The translations under genes and the position numbers were made by a program. Under the pieces are notes generated by a model, which saw nothing but the letters and a program-made list of their open reading frames with translations, made no database searches and had not been told where the DNA came from. A stretch of 53,904 nt of DNA from Pseudomonadota bacterium (GTDB lineage Bacteria; Pseudomonadota; Alphaproteobacteria; Micavibrionales; UBA2020): the NCBI GenBank assembly GCA_021805245.1, contig JAJZFS010000059.1, positions 1 through 53,904 on the forward strand. The letters are read 5' to 3'. Positions 17,874 through 26,175 of this stretch are shown here, one piece after another. How positions within the stretch are numbered: position 1 is the stretch's first letter; each line of letters opens with the position of its first letter.

Positions 17874-18923
17874 ATGGAAAAAGCCATGTTGAGTCGTTAT
17901 CTCGGAAGTATTGTGGTGACTGTTTTGGCGACCTTGCTCGCCAAAACGCTGAGCGTTGTCTTGAACTCGACGGATGCGGTCATGATTTATCTTGCGGCCT
18001 CGGTTTTCGTGGCGGCGCGGTTCGGGCGCGGGCCATCGGTGGTATTTTCGCTTCTCAGTTGCGCCAGTTACAATTTTTTCTTCGTCGAGCCGCTTTACAC
18101 GTTCGAGATGTACAACCGCTCCTCGTGGCTGACGCTGCTCGTCATGCTGATCACCAGCATGGTCATTTCCGGGCAGGCCATCAACCTGAGACGGCAGGAG
18201 CAACTGACGCGGGAATCCACCATCGCCGCCGAGAACGAGCGCATCAGGAACCTTTTGCTCAGTTCCGTGTCGCATGATCTGCGCACGCCGCTGGCTTCGA
18301 TCACCGGCGCCTCCAGCAGCCTGATGCAGGACGCCCTGCCGGAAGGGACGGTCAAAGAGCTGGCGCGGTCGATCCATCAGGAAACCGTGCGGTTGAGCCG
18401 CATTGTCTCCAACCTGCTGGACATCACGCATATTGAATCCGGCACGGTAACGCTCAACCGGCAGCCTTATTACATCGACGAGCTGATCGGCGCGGCTCTG
18501 TCACAAATTCCTGCCGCTGGCTACAAACTGGAAACGCGCGTGGAAAAAGGTCTGCCGCTCGTCTATGTCGATGGTCTGCTGATCGAGCAGGTGCTGGTCA
18601 ACCTGCTCGATAATGCGGCCAAGTATGCGCCGCAAAATTCCGTTGTCGCCCTTAACGCCCGCCGGAGTGGCGATGAAATCGTCGTCAGCGTCGAAGACAG
18701 CGGCTCCGGCATCCCCGCCGGAGACGAAAAAAAGATATTCGAGAAATTCTACCGCAGCGCACGCGACAAAAGCGGCAGCGGACTGGGGCTGGCGATCTGC
18801 GAAGGCATCGTCAAGGCGCATCAATCGCGCATCTGGGCGGAAAACAGGCCGGAGGGCGGCGCGCGATTCAGTTTCACCCTCCCCTTTGCCGTGAACGTCT
18901 CCGAGGGAGCGCCGCATGCCTGA
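17874..18923 (+). CDS. Short KdpD-like sensor histidine kinase (DUF4118-HisKA-HATPase)
   Basis: 349-residue membrane kinase corresponding only to the C-terminal half of KdpD. The hydrophobic DUF4118 region (about 8-100) contains the KdpD-like ASYNFFFVEPLYTFEMYN. The HisKA box VSHDLRTPLASI places the phospho-accepting His at 134. The catalytic domain has NLLDNAAKYAP, DSGSGIP and GSGLGLAIC. The N-terminal cytoplasmic KdpD and UspA-like domains of full-length KdpD (about 890 residues in E. coli) are absent. No upstream frame supplies them: kup begins 103 bases away on the other strand. It overlaps the KdpE-like gene by 8 bases and probably senses K+ or osmotic conditions for kup. Confidence 0.88.
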   Translation: MEKAMLSRYLGSIVVTVLATLLAKTLSVVLNSTDAVMIYLAASVFVAARFGRGPSVVFSLLSCASYNFFFVEPLYTFEMYNRSSWLTLLVMLITSMVISGQAINLRRQEQLTRESTIAAENERIRNLLLSSVSHDLRTPLASITGASSSLMQDALPEGTVKELARSIHQETVRLSRIVSNLLDITHIESGTVTLNRQPYYIDELIGAALSQIPAAGYKLETRVEKGLPLVYVDGLLIEQVLVNLLDNAAKYAPQNSVVALNARRSGDEIVVSVEDSGSGIPAGDEKKIFEKFYRSARDKSGSGLGLAICEGIVKAHQSRIWAENRPEGGARFSFTLPFAVNVSEGAPHA

Positions 18924-19611
18924 AGCGCAAAAAATATCGGTTCTGGTGATCGAGGACGAGCCGGAAATCAGGATGTTTCTCGCTGCGGCGCTGGCATCCA
19001 ATGGTTTCAATCCGGCCTTTGCGATTACGGGGCGCGAGGGGCTGACGCATCTCAAATCCCGCGTACCGGAAATCCTGATACTGGATCTCGGCCTGCCGGA
19101 TATGGACGGCCTCGAGATCATCAAAAACCTGCGCGCATGGAGTAATATTCCGGTCATCGTCCTCTCCGCCCGCGGACAGGAGAAAGACAAGATTGCCGCG
19201 CTGGAACTGGGGGCTGACGATTACCTGACCAAGCCGTTCAGCACCGGCGAGTTGCTGGCGCGTCTTAAGGCCGCGCTCCGGCGGGCGCAGCAGGCGGTGT
19301 CGCAGGCGTCAGCCGTATTCGAGGCGAACGGGCTGTCATTCGATGCGCAGAACCGCATCGTCAAAGTCGACGGGAACGAGATCCGCCTGACGCCGACGGA
19401 ATTCCGCCTGCTGGCGCTGCTGGTGAAGCATGCGGGCAAGATCGTCACGCACAAGCAGATGTTGCAGGACGTCTGGGGCAAAAGCTCGGCGGAGAACAAC
19501 CACTATCTCCGCATCTATACCCAGCACTTACGTCAGAAGCTCGGCGACGACCCGCTGCACCCGCGTTTCATCATCACCGCGCCGGGCGTGGGATATAAGA
19601 TATTAAGTTAA
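18916..19611 (+). CDS. kdpE: KdpE-like OmpR-family response regulator
   Basis: 231 residues: a receiver domain (1-120) followed by an OmpR-type winged helix (about 135-231). The acidic pocket VIEDEPEIR, the phospho-acceptor Asp57 in LILDLGLPDMDGL, LSARG and the Lys in YLTKPF are all present. The DNA-binding domain shows IRLTPTEFRLLALLVKHAGKIVTHKQMLQDVWG and a KdpE-like end (LRIYTQHLRQKLGDDPLHPRFIITAPGVGYKI). It overlaps and is co-expressed with the short KdpD. The likely target is the divergent kup promoter or an unlinked kdp operon; neither has been shown. Confidence 0.9.
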   Translation: MPEAQKISVLVIEDEPEIRMFLAAALASNGFNPAFAITGREGLTHLKSRVPEILILDLGLPDMDGLEIIKNLRAWSNIPVIVLSARGQEKDKIAALELGADDYLTKPFSTGELLARLKAALRRAQQAVSQASAVFEANGLSFDAQNRIVKVDGNEIRLTPTEFRLLALLVKHAGKIVTHKQMLQDVWGKSSAENNHYLRIYTQHLRQKLGDDPLHPRFIITAPGVGYKILS

Positions 19612-19810
19612 TGCGCATTTCTCCCGTCAGCTTTCTCAAAAAAAAGGGGGAAGGCAGCCGCTCCCACGGCCGGCGAAAGGCGTTCGACGGCCTCCGAGAC
19701 TATCAGCGCGTTTCCTAAAGGTTGGATCATGATATGGAACACAAGGGAGCGTAAGAACGCGTGTAAGCGTTCAAGGGATATTTGATCGCCTCTCCTCTAT
19801 CTTAAGATAG

Positions 19811-20557
19811 TTATATCTGTATTAAGCTGAGGTGAAGCGCCTTCAGAACACCCACAGTTATATTATTGGCCCCTAGCTTTTTTAAAGCCGATCTGATGTG
19901 GCTATGAACTGTATGTTGGGAAATAGAAAGAATGGCTGCAGTTTCTGATTTAGTTTTTCCCTGAGCGGCCCACTTGAGAACTTCTCTTTCTCGATCTGAA
20001 AGTTTAATAAAAGGCATCTCTTCATCGGAACGATCTCTCATTTCCAGCTCAAGATATACGGTATAAAACTGCTGTGATAGAATATTGGCGGCAGATAGTA
20101 TATTCTTGTTGCTTAAATCCGCATCATTGCAGCTACTGGCGGCTCCAATACCTGAAAGCACGCCGCGTGGCCCGCGCAACGGTATTCCTATGCCCCGATA
20201 TAAGCCCGCCGCTTCCCCCTCATTCATAAAAGTTTTCTGAGCTTCCGTAACAGGCAAGGTCTCAAGCATGTTCCTCCATGTAAAAGGACCGAAAGATGAA
20301 AAGACTGTAGATCTAACCGGATCTATAACCTCATAATTCTTTTCTACGTAGAACTGCATCCAATCGTCAGGGTAGTTTGAAACAATGCCATGCTTGGCAG
20401 CACGTTTTATAAAAACGTGGTCCGTCATGAGACTAAAAACTATGCGGTCAAAACCGATAGCTTCCATTGCCGTTTTATAAACTGAAAAAAGCTCGTCGAC
20501 GGTTTCGGTGTTGTTAGATTTTTCTATGAAATCCTCTATCCCGAATATTTTTTCCAT
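19811..20557 (-). CDS. LuxR-type quorum-sensing regulator (autoinducer-binding domain plus HTH)
   Basis: 248 residues: an N-terminal acyl-homoserine-lactone-binding domain (about 15-165) and a C-terminal LuxR HTH (about 182-245; LSDREREVLKWAAQGKTKSETAAILSISQHTVHSHIRSALKKLG). Four ligand-pocket residues fall with exactly the TraR spacing: Trp66, Tyr70, Asp79 and Trp94, in DDWMQFYVEKNYEVIDPV and FTWRN. An acyl-HSL or a close analogue is thus a reasonable ligand. No LuxI synthase lies in the window, so it may be a LuxR solo or be paired elsewhere. A palindrome lies about 80 bases upstream (20635-20648). The downstream side has the 12-bp palindrome TATCTTAAGATA (19798-19809) but no T-run. Confidence 0.88.
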   Translation of the reverse strand: MEKIFGIEDFIEKSNNTETVDELFSVYKTAMEAIGFDRIVFSLMTDHVFIKRAAKHGIVSNYPDDWMQFYVEKNYEVIDPVRSTVFSSFGPFTWRNMLETLPVTEAQKTFMNEGEAAGLYRGIGIPLRGPRGVLSGIGAASSCNDADLSNKNILSAANILSQQFYTVYLELEMRDRSDEEMPFIKLSDREREVLKWAAQGKTKSETAAILSISQHTVHSHIRSALKKLGANNITVGVLKALHLSLIQI

Positions 20558-20634
20558 ATAAAAATTACTCTCTATTCAAAATATAATCCCATATACTTAT
20601 TTTCAATTATTAGCGCTTGAGTCAACGATAATAC

Positions 20635-20648
20635 CCCACGTTCGTGGG
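20635..20648. promoter_or_regulatory. Palindrome upstream of luxR-type gene (candidate operator)
   Basis: CCCACG-TT-CGTGGG is a perfect 6-bp inverted repeat with a 2-base centre, and two further flanking bases on each side also pair. It lies 78 bases upstream of the LuxR-type start and 140 bases before the RHH gene. Its length and dyad symmetry resemble a lux-box-like site, but the sequence is not the classical lux or tra box, so this is an inference from position. Confidence 0.35.
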
Positions 20649-20787
20649 ATAGCAGGGTTTCGTAAATGTTAATAAAATATGACGATGGCTGGTTACGTCA
20701 TGATACGACGTTTATCCCCTCAAAGAAGCCGGAAGGCCTTTCCTCAATGAATTAGCCCACCATCCGAAGTCAAGGACATTCAAGCTT

Positions 20788-21087
20788 ATGCGGAAACAGC
20801 TAAACAATTTGGAGCCCAAAACTATAGCCTCATTTATTTCTCCACAGAAGATGAGAACCTTGAGGATTCATGGCCGCAGGACCAGTGTTCGGCTGGAAAC
20901 ACAAATATGGGACTCTCTCTATCAAGCAGCAAAAATTGAAGGCGTTTCGGTTCATGATTTAGCAAGCGCCATCTATGATAATAAGTCACAAGGCTCATCA
21001 TTTTCTAGTTCACTACGGGTGTTCTTGGTCACTTATTTTCACAACGCTGCTGAGAAGACATGGTACAGCGGAGCTTATAGCAGCTGA
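20788..21087 (+). CDS. Ribbon-helix-helix domain protein
   Basis: 99 residues. The core RIHGRRTSVRLETQIWDSLYQAAKIEGVSVHDLASAI is the ribbon-helix-helix fold of the RHH_4 family common in alphaproteobacteria: a beta strand (TSVRLE) for DNA contact followed by two helices. The following SFSSSLRVFLVTYF block is also typical of this family. The N-terminal 25 residues are a variable extension. It stands alone between the LuxR-type and LysR genes. It is probably a small DNA-binding regulator; target unknown. Confidence 0.75.
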   Translation: MRKQLNNLEPKTIASFISPQKMRTLRIHGRRTSVRLETQIWDSLYQAAKIEGVSVHDLASAIYDNKSQGSSFSSSLRVFLVTYFHNAAEKTWYSGAYSS

Positions 21088-21383
21088 ATGTAATGGAAGA
21101 GATGAGTGCTCGGCTCCTCTATTGAGAATAAAAAGGTTGTAGAAGTCGCCATGAGAACTTTAAAGAAAATCCCGAGCATCATTTCTAATATAAACATGAT
21201 ACCGCATGAATAAGTCCTTTATCCGATCTGATTTCAAGAAATTTATTAGGTCTTGACCCTAGTCTTCGAGACCAGCATGCATTTCCCATCCATTTGATTC
21301 TAATGGTAATTTTTCAGTTCGTGCAAGGCGTGTAAGAAAGTGTGCAAGAGTTCAATGGATTTTCTTCCCCGCCAGCGGGAAAT
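21088..21383. other. Intergenic region, no gene seen
   Basis: About 300 bases between the RHH gene and the end of the LysR gene. No credible reading frame with a ribosome site was found. A small hairpin (TTCCC-CGC-CA-GCG-GGAA, about 21366-21381) lies just beyond the LysR stop on the minus strand; it has no T-run and is only a weak terminator candidate. Confidence 0.4.
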
Positions 21384-22235
21384 TCATCCCCCCGAAAAAA
21401 AACGTTTTATCGCTTTATGAATGGCTTGTATGGATTTTACACTCCGGTTTTCTACCCGGAAAATAAGGCAGTGGTCGTCGTAAAAAACAGGTGCTTCGGG
21501 CACGCGCACGAGCTTACAGCGCGCCCGCATGGCCACCTGCGCCGGTAGCAAGCCGTAGCCCGCGCCATGCGCCGTCAGGTCGGCAATGACTTCAAGATTG
21601 CCCGAAGTCAGAATGCGATTGATCTTAATCCCCTCACGCCCGAGTTTCTTCATCAGGCTCTGCGACTGCATAAGATCGGGATCGCAGATTAACACGCCCT
21701 CTGTTCGCATCTTCCGCGCGCTGCGCCAGAGCGTGAATTTATCCTTGCACAGCGGCAGAATAACAAGATCCGGATGCTGCACAGGATTGACGACAATGCC
21801 GATATCCGCCCTCATGCTAATGACGTCTTCCGTGATCTTGCGGGAAAGATCATGTCTGAGCGTCAGGTTAAGCCGGGGATGCGCCGCCATGAGCGCAGGG
21901 ATAATGCCATGCAACGCGTGCAGCCCTATAGAAGCGTGGCAGCCGAGCGTGTAAGCCCCCTGCACCTCTTCCATCGACGACAGCGCAGCGCCCCGCACCT
22001 CCTCCCATGTCTGTAAAAACCTTTTGGCCTGTGCCAGGAGCTGCTTTCCCGCCTGCGTCATCGTCACACCGCGCTTGCTGCGAATGAGCAATGGCGCGCC
22101 CACAGCCTGTTCCATACGGCGGATTGCCAGCGACAGCGAGGGCTGGCTGATGCCCAGCCTCTCCGCCGCGCGCGACACATTCTGCGTCTGCGAGATTTCC
22201 ATGAAGTATTTCAGGTCGGTCGAGGAAGGTATCAT
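21384..22235 (-). CDS. LysR-family transcriptional regulator
   Basis: 283 residues. The N-terminal winged HTH is classical LysR: DLKYFMEISQTQNVSRAAERLGISQPSLSLAIRRMEQAVGAPLLIRSKRGVTMTQAG. A periplasmic-binding-protein-like effector domain follows from about residue 90 (GAYTLGCHASIGLHALHGIIPALMAAHPRLNLTL). It is divergent from the DOPA-dioxygenase-like gene, 104 bases apart. That is the standard LysR arrangement and suggests that it controls that gene and its own expression. The effector is unknown. Confidence 0.9.
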   Translation of the reverse strand: MIPSSTDLKYFMEISQTQNVSRAAERLGISQPSLSLAIRRMEQAVGAPLLIRSKRGVTMTQAGKQLLAQAKRFLQTWEEVRGAALSSMEEVQGAYTLGCHASIGLHALHGIIPALMAAHPRLNLTLRHDLSRKITEDVISMRADIGIVVNPVQHPDLVILPLCKDKFTLWRSARKMRTEGVLICDPDLMQSQSLMKKLGREGIKINRILTSGNLEVIADLTAHGAGYGLLPAQVAMRARCKLVRVPEAPVFYDDHCLIFRVENRSVKSIQAIHKAIKRFFSGG

Positions 22236-22339
22236 AGTCTATTCCTATCATAATTATAGATTAATGATATTATAACTATGGATGGGAAAAAGCTAGGTTC
22301 AATGCATCAATCAACACACAAAAACAACGGAGACATACG

Positions 22340-22777
22340 ATGTGCGGACCATACTTTAACCTGAAAGCCCCAAAAGCGCCTGCCGTCAGCGGTTACGATA
22401 TTCATATCTACGTCGACGAACTTGCCTGCGGCATAAGAAAATCACCGGAAAGATCGAAGAAGGGCAATGACCTCGCGGAAGCCTTGATAAAAGCTATTCC
22501 GCAGGCCGAAGGCCCGTTCCAAGTCCAGGCCGGCATGGGGCCGCATGTGCTCTCCAATGTGGAGATCACCATCCCCCCTGAAAGCCTGAGTCAAGCGCTT
22601 ACCTTCCTGCAGTTGAATAATCCCGGCCTGTCTATTCTTGTGCATCCGCATACGGGCGACGAAATCAAGGACCACACAGACCTGGCACTATGGGTAGGCC
22701 CGCCTGTGCTTCTTGCTCTCAATAAACTGACGCCGCCCAGGAAGAAAACCGGCAATCCCTTTCCACGGCAGAACTGA
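22340..22777 (+). CDS. DOPA 4,5-dioxygenase family protein
   Basis: 145 residues. The fold signature is read from the start GYDIHIYVDE (family: G-Y-H-x-H-v-Y-F), the middle GPHVLSNVEITIPPESLSQALTFLQLNNPGLSILVHPHTGDEIKDHTDLALWVG, and especially the HPHTGDExxDHxxxALW block, which is highly characteristic of this ring-cleavage family. Characterised relatives cleave L-DOPA or catechol-like compounds using Fe(II); bacterial members are mostly uncharacterised. The first motif His is at IHIYV. The ribosome site GGAGA lies 6 bases before the ATG. Probably controlled by the divergent LysR regulator. Confidence 0.8.
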   Translation: MCGPYFNLKAPKAPAVSGYDIHIYVDELACGIRKSPERSKKGNDLAEALIKAIPQAEGPFQVQAGMGPHVLSNVEITIPPESLSQALTFLQLNNPGLSILVHPHTGDEIKDHTDLALWVGPPVLLALNKLTPPRKKTGNPFPRQN

Positions 22778-22845
22778 TCATTTTTGATTGCCCTGACCGC
22801 TGTCTTGATAATAACGTATGCCGTGCTTTAAAAAGGCTTAAAAAT

Positions 22846-22890
22846 CGCCGATCGGCATAAAGACAGTATATAACTTGACTTTGCGTCAAG
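22846..22890. promoter_or_regulatory. Two inverted repeats upstream of the MASE1-PAS kinase
   Basis: GCCGATCGGC (22846-22855) is a perfect 10-bp palindrome, and the flanking bases extend it to a near match of the 18-bp palindrome found upstream of the TonB receptor at 29164-29181. A second inverted repeat, CTTGAC-TTTGC-GTCAAG (22874-22890), lies 23 bases before the kinase ATG. Its half-sites resemble the FNR/FixK family (TTGAT/ATCAA), but the spacer is 5 rather than 4 bases. Both are candidate operators. Confidence 0.4.
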
Positions 22891-22913
22891 ACAGGGGTCA
22901 AGCTATAGGGATT

Positions 22914-24995
22914 ATGGGCAGCGCGTTTAAATACGACAGCAGATATGTGGCACGCGTACTTATACTCGCGACCCTATACTATATTACCTCAAAAATAGGG
23001 TTCAACCTCTCCTCAGTCGCCGAGCAGGTAACGGTCATATGGCCGCCGACGGGCATTTCCCTTGCTGCCGTGCTGTTGTTCGGTCCGGATATCTGGCTGG
23101 GCATTTTTTTAGGTGCGGTTCTCGCCAACCTCTCGGTGCACGAACCCGTCATCGTCGCGCTAAGCATTGGTGCGGGCAATACTCTGGAAGCACTCGCAGG
23201 GGCCTGGCTGTTACACCGTTTCGCCGGACCTTCACCCAATCTTGCCCACATGCGGGATGTGCTCATCCTGATATTGTGTGCTGCCCTCCTCAGCACCACC
23301 ATCAGCGCAACGATCGGAACGACCAGTCTCTGCCTTGCGGGCCTTCAGCCTTGGAAGCATTATTTTCCCATCTGGTTTACATGGTGGTTGGGGGATGCCG
23401 GCGGCGATGTCATTATCGCGCCCCTGCTGCTTGCCTGGTACTATACCCCGTACCTGTCCCTTTCGCGGCGCGGCATGCTGGAAGCTGCTGCGCTGGCGCT
23501 TACCATCGTCGCCTATACCTATATTATTTCAGTGAGGCCGGAGGTGTCCGGCCTGGCGCAATTCTATCCCAGCGCCGTCTTCCCGCTGCTCATCTGGGCA
23601 GCCATACGCTTTGGAACGCGAGGCGTGACAACTGTCAATTTTCTGTTCTATGGAATCGCGATCGGCCTCACGGTGATGCATCTGGGGCCGCTCTCTCATA
23701 TGCAAACCGGTCTGGTTCTGGACATACTGCAAACGTTCACGATTACCGCGGGGATCACAGGGCTGGTCATGAGCGCGGCGATCAGGGAGCGTGCAGAATC
23801 TGAAGAAACGGAGCAGGAAAGCCGGATACGCCTTGATGTGGTGTTGGATAATATCGTCGACGGGCTGATCACCATTGACGACAAGGGAACCATCCGTAGT
23901 TACAACAAGGCCTGTACGACGATCTTCGGCTATACGGCGGCGGAAGTCATAGGCAGAAACGTAAGAATGCTGATGCCGGAGAAGCATGCCACTCATCACA
24001 ATGAGTATATTTCCAATTATCTGAAGACAGGAAAAGCAAAAATTATCGGCATTGGCCGCGAACTTGAAGGGTTGCGCAAGGACGGCACGCTTTTTCCCAT
24101 GGAGCTGTCGGTTGCGGAAGTGAAGATGGGACACGGCATCAGGTATTTCAGCGGCATCATCCGCGACATCAGCGAACGAAAAAACATCGAGGGAAATCTA
24201 CAGGAGGCGCATCTGTACCAGCAGCAGATGATCCGCGACCTGCAGTTGAAAGAGGGGCAACTGCTGCGCTACACGCAGGACCTCAAACGCAGCAATCAGG
24301 AACTGGACGATTTTGCCTATATCGCCTCGCATGATCTCAAGGAACCGTTGCGCGGTCTTTTGACACAGACCTCTTTCCTGCTCGAAGACTACAAGAACAA
24401 GCTGGATGTCGATGGCCTTCGCCGTCTGCACCGGCTGCAATACCTGAGCCTGCGTATGGAGAAGTTGATCGGCGATCTGCTTTACTTCTCGCGTCTCGGG
24501 CGCACTGACCTGGCAGTGCAAGAGCTCGACATCGGAGAGGCCATAAGCGAAATCCGGCTCATGATGGATACTTTTCTCAAGGAGCGCAACGCCAGCATTG
24601 TCGTACCGCAACCTTTGCCCCTCGTTGTTTGTGATAAACTCAGGATAGTAGAAGTGCTGCGCAATCTCATCACCAATGCCATCAAATATAACGACAAGCC
24701 AGAACGGGTCGCGGAAATAGGATTTATGAACACAGCACAAGCACCGCACGGCCCTGAGACAAATGTTTTTTACGTCAAGGATAACGGCATCGGCATCGAT
24801 CCGGAATTCCACGATGCCATATTCCGCATCTTCAAACGGCTGGAAAATCCGGCCGTCCGGCAGGAAGAAGGGACGGGCTCCGGATTGACCTTCGTCAAAA
24901 AAATCATCGAACGGCACAACGGACGCATATGGCTTGAATCCGCATCTGGCAAGGGTTCTACCTTTTACTTCACGATAGGAAAGATAGACACATGA
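22914..24995 (+). CDS. MASE1-PAS histidine kinase, PAS probably heme-binding (FixL-like)
   Basis: 693 residues from the ATG at 22914 (a TTG at 22875 would add 13). Residues 10-295 are an eight-helix MASE1 membrane domain (SKIGFNLSSVAEQVTVIWPPTGISLAAVLLFG; WWLGDAGGDVIIAPLLL). Residues about 303-420 are a PAS domain very close to the heme PAS of FixL: His362 (HHNEYISNY) and Arg382 (IIGIGRE) are 20 apart, the same spacing as His200 and Arg220 of Bradyrhizobium FixL, with the conserved LRKDGTLFPMELSV after them. A coiled stretch leads to a Cph1-type HisKA (His473, ASHDLKEPLRG) and an HATPase domain (NLITNAIKYND, DNGIGI, GTGSGLTFVKKI). O2 or another gas is the inferred signal. It overlaps the Rcp1-type receiver by 4 bases. 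Confidence 0.88.
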   Translation: MGSAFKYDSRYVARVLILATLYYITSKIGFNLSSVAEQVTVIWPPTGISLAAVLLFGPDIWLGIFLGAVLANLSVHEPVIVALSIGAGNTLEALAGAWLLHRFAGPSPNLAHMRDVLILILCAALLSTTISATIGTTSLCLAGLQPWKHYFPIWFTWWLGDAGGDVIIAPLLLAWYYTPYLSLSRRGMLEAAALALTIVAYTYIISVRPEVSGLAQFYPSAVFPLLIWAAIRFGTRGVTTVNFLFYGIAIGLTVMHLGPLSHMQTGLVLDILQTFTITAGITGLVMSAAIRERAESEETEQESRIRLDVVLDNIVDGLITIDDKGTIRSYNKACTTIFGYTAAEVIGRNVRMLMPEKHATHHNEYISNYLKTGKAKIIGIGRELEGLRKDGTLFPMELSVAEVKMGHGIRYFSGIIRDISERKNIEGNLQEAHLYQQQMIRDLQLKEGQLLRYTQDLKRSNQELDDFAYIASHDLKEPLRGLLTQTSFLLEDYKNKLDVDGLRRLHRLQYLSLRMEKLIGDLLYFSRLGRTDLAVQELDIGEAISEIRLMMDTFLKERNASIVVPQPLPLVVCDKLRIVEVLRNLITNAIKYNDKPERVAEIGFMNTAQAPHGPETNVFYVKDNGIGIDPEFHDAIFRIFKRLENPAVRQEEGTGSGLTFVKKIIERHNGRIWLESASGKGSTFYFTIGKIDT

Positions 24996-25453
24996 GTGAT
25001 GATGCGTATTTCAGGCCGCGCCCGATCATCGTCGTAGACGACAACGAGGACGACTATGAGGCCCTCACCCGCGCTTTCAAGAAGGTCGGACTGTACTGTC
25101 CTGTCACCCTGTGCACCTCGGGGCAGATGGCGCTGGATACGCTGAAAAACGAAAGCACCGGCATGCCGCAGGGAAAAGCGGAACTGCCTTCTCTGATTCT
25201 GCTCGACCTGAATATGCCCGGCCTGGACGGTTTTCAAGTATTAAAAAAGCTTAAAGGCGATGACATATTCAAGGTAATTCCCGTTATCATCTGGACGACA
25301 TCCTCCAATAAGAAGGATATAGACCTGTGCTACCGACACGGTGCCAATGCCTATATGCAAAAACCTGTTATTTTCGATCAGTTGCTCGAATCGGTAAAAC
25401 GCTTTAAGGAATACTGGTTTGAAACAGCGTTCCTGCCGGAACAAGAGAGTTAG
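24992..25453 (+). CDS. Rcp1-type single-domain response regulator (cassette A)
   Basis: 153-residue stand-alone receiver. The acidic pocket is VVDDNEDDYEAL, the phospho-acceptor Asp is in LILLDLNMPGLDGF, the switch Thr/Ser is in VIIWTTSSNKKDI, and the Lys is in YMQKPVIF. The block CYRHGANAYMQKP and the C-terminal EYWFETAFLP are typical of the Rcp1 family that partners phytochrome-like kinases. Its start codon overlaps the kinase stop (ATGA), so the two are made together and the kinase is the obvious phosphodonor. There is no output domain; it may pass phosphate onward or act by protein contact. Confidence 0.9.
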   Translation: MSDDAYFRPRPIIVVDDNEDDYEALTRAFKKVGLYCPVTLCTSGQMALDTLKNESTGMPQGKAELPSLILLDLNMPGLDGFQVLKKLKGDDIFKVIPVIIWTTSSNKKDIDLCYRHGANAYMQKPVIFDQLLESVKRFKEYWFETAFLPEQES

Positions 25454-25670
25454 CGCATGCCGTTCGGGCGTTCCCTGCATTGTTGACGCGTGTCAAAAAT
25501 CATGTTTTACAAAGAGGTATATCGCATCCGTGAAGAGAATAGCGACATTACATTTTTGTTTTGACTAAAACTTTATTGTAGTTTCACACAAGATAAACAA
25601 TGCCACGTGTAAGATGAAATTAGTACCGGATATGGTTTTTGTAAAAATAAAAAATAGTTTGGTGGTTCTC

Positions 25671-26162
25671 ATGACAAAGCACGAAATTCTTCTTGTAGAA
25701 GATTCCCCGGAGGACGCCGATCTGGTGCGCAGAGCCGTAGACAAGCACTTGCCCGGCCAGTTCAGCATAACGCATAAAAAAAACATAAAGGATGCCGAAG
25801 CTCATATCAAATCGCACAAAGACGACGTCAGCGTCATTCTGCTTGATCTTGGCCTGCCTGATACAAAAAGCGGACGGGATACCTTTGAGCACATGAAAGA
25901 GTATGCGCCGAAAATCCCCATCGTCGTCCTGACAGGTATGGAGGACCATGAGCTTGCCCTCGCACTGGTCAGAGAGGGTGCGGAAGACTTTGTCAATAAA
26001 GGGCTGATACACGAGAAGCCGGAACTGCTGCGCAACGCGCTCGAATTCGCTTCCTGCCGCCACGAACTGATAGGCGACGTGCACAAAAAACATCAGGACG
26101 CCGTAAACGAGAAAGAAGAGCTTATCGCGTGGATGCATGGGGGCTATTCTGTTAAAAACTGA
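25671..26162 (+). CDS. Single-domain response regulator (cassette A)
   Basis: 163 residues from ATG 25671; an upstream ATG at 25614 would add 19. Receiver domain with LLVEDSPEDADLVRRAV, phospho-acceptor Asp in VILLDLGLPDTKSGRDTF, switch Thr in VVLTGMEDHELA and Lys in FVNKGLI. The C-terminal 40 residues are helical and charged, with no DNA-binding domain. It lies 217 bases after the Rcp1-type gene and 13 before the receiver-HTH gene. A relative missing the second half of the receiver is at 34462. Likely another step of the same phosphotransfer network. Confidence 0.85.
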   Translation: MTKHEILLVEDSPEDADLVRRAVDKHLPGQFSITHKKNIKDAEAHIKSHKDDVSVILLDLGLPDTKSGRDTFEHMKEYAPKIPIVVLTGMEDHELALALVREGAEDFVNKGLIHEKPELLRNALEFASCRHELIGDVHKKHQDAVNEKEELIAWMHGGYSVKN

Positions 26163-26175
26163 GAAATGGAGATGA

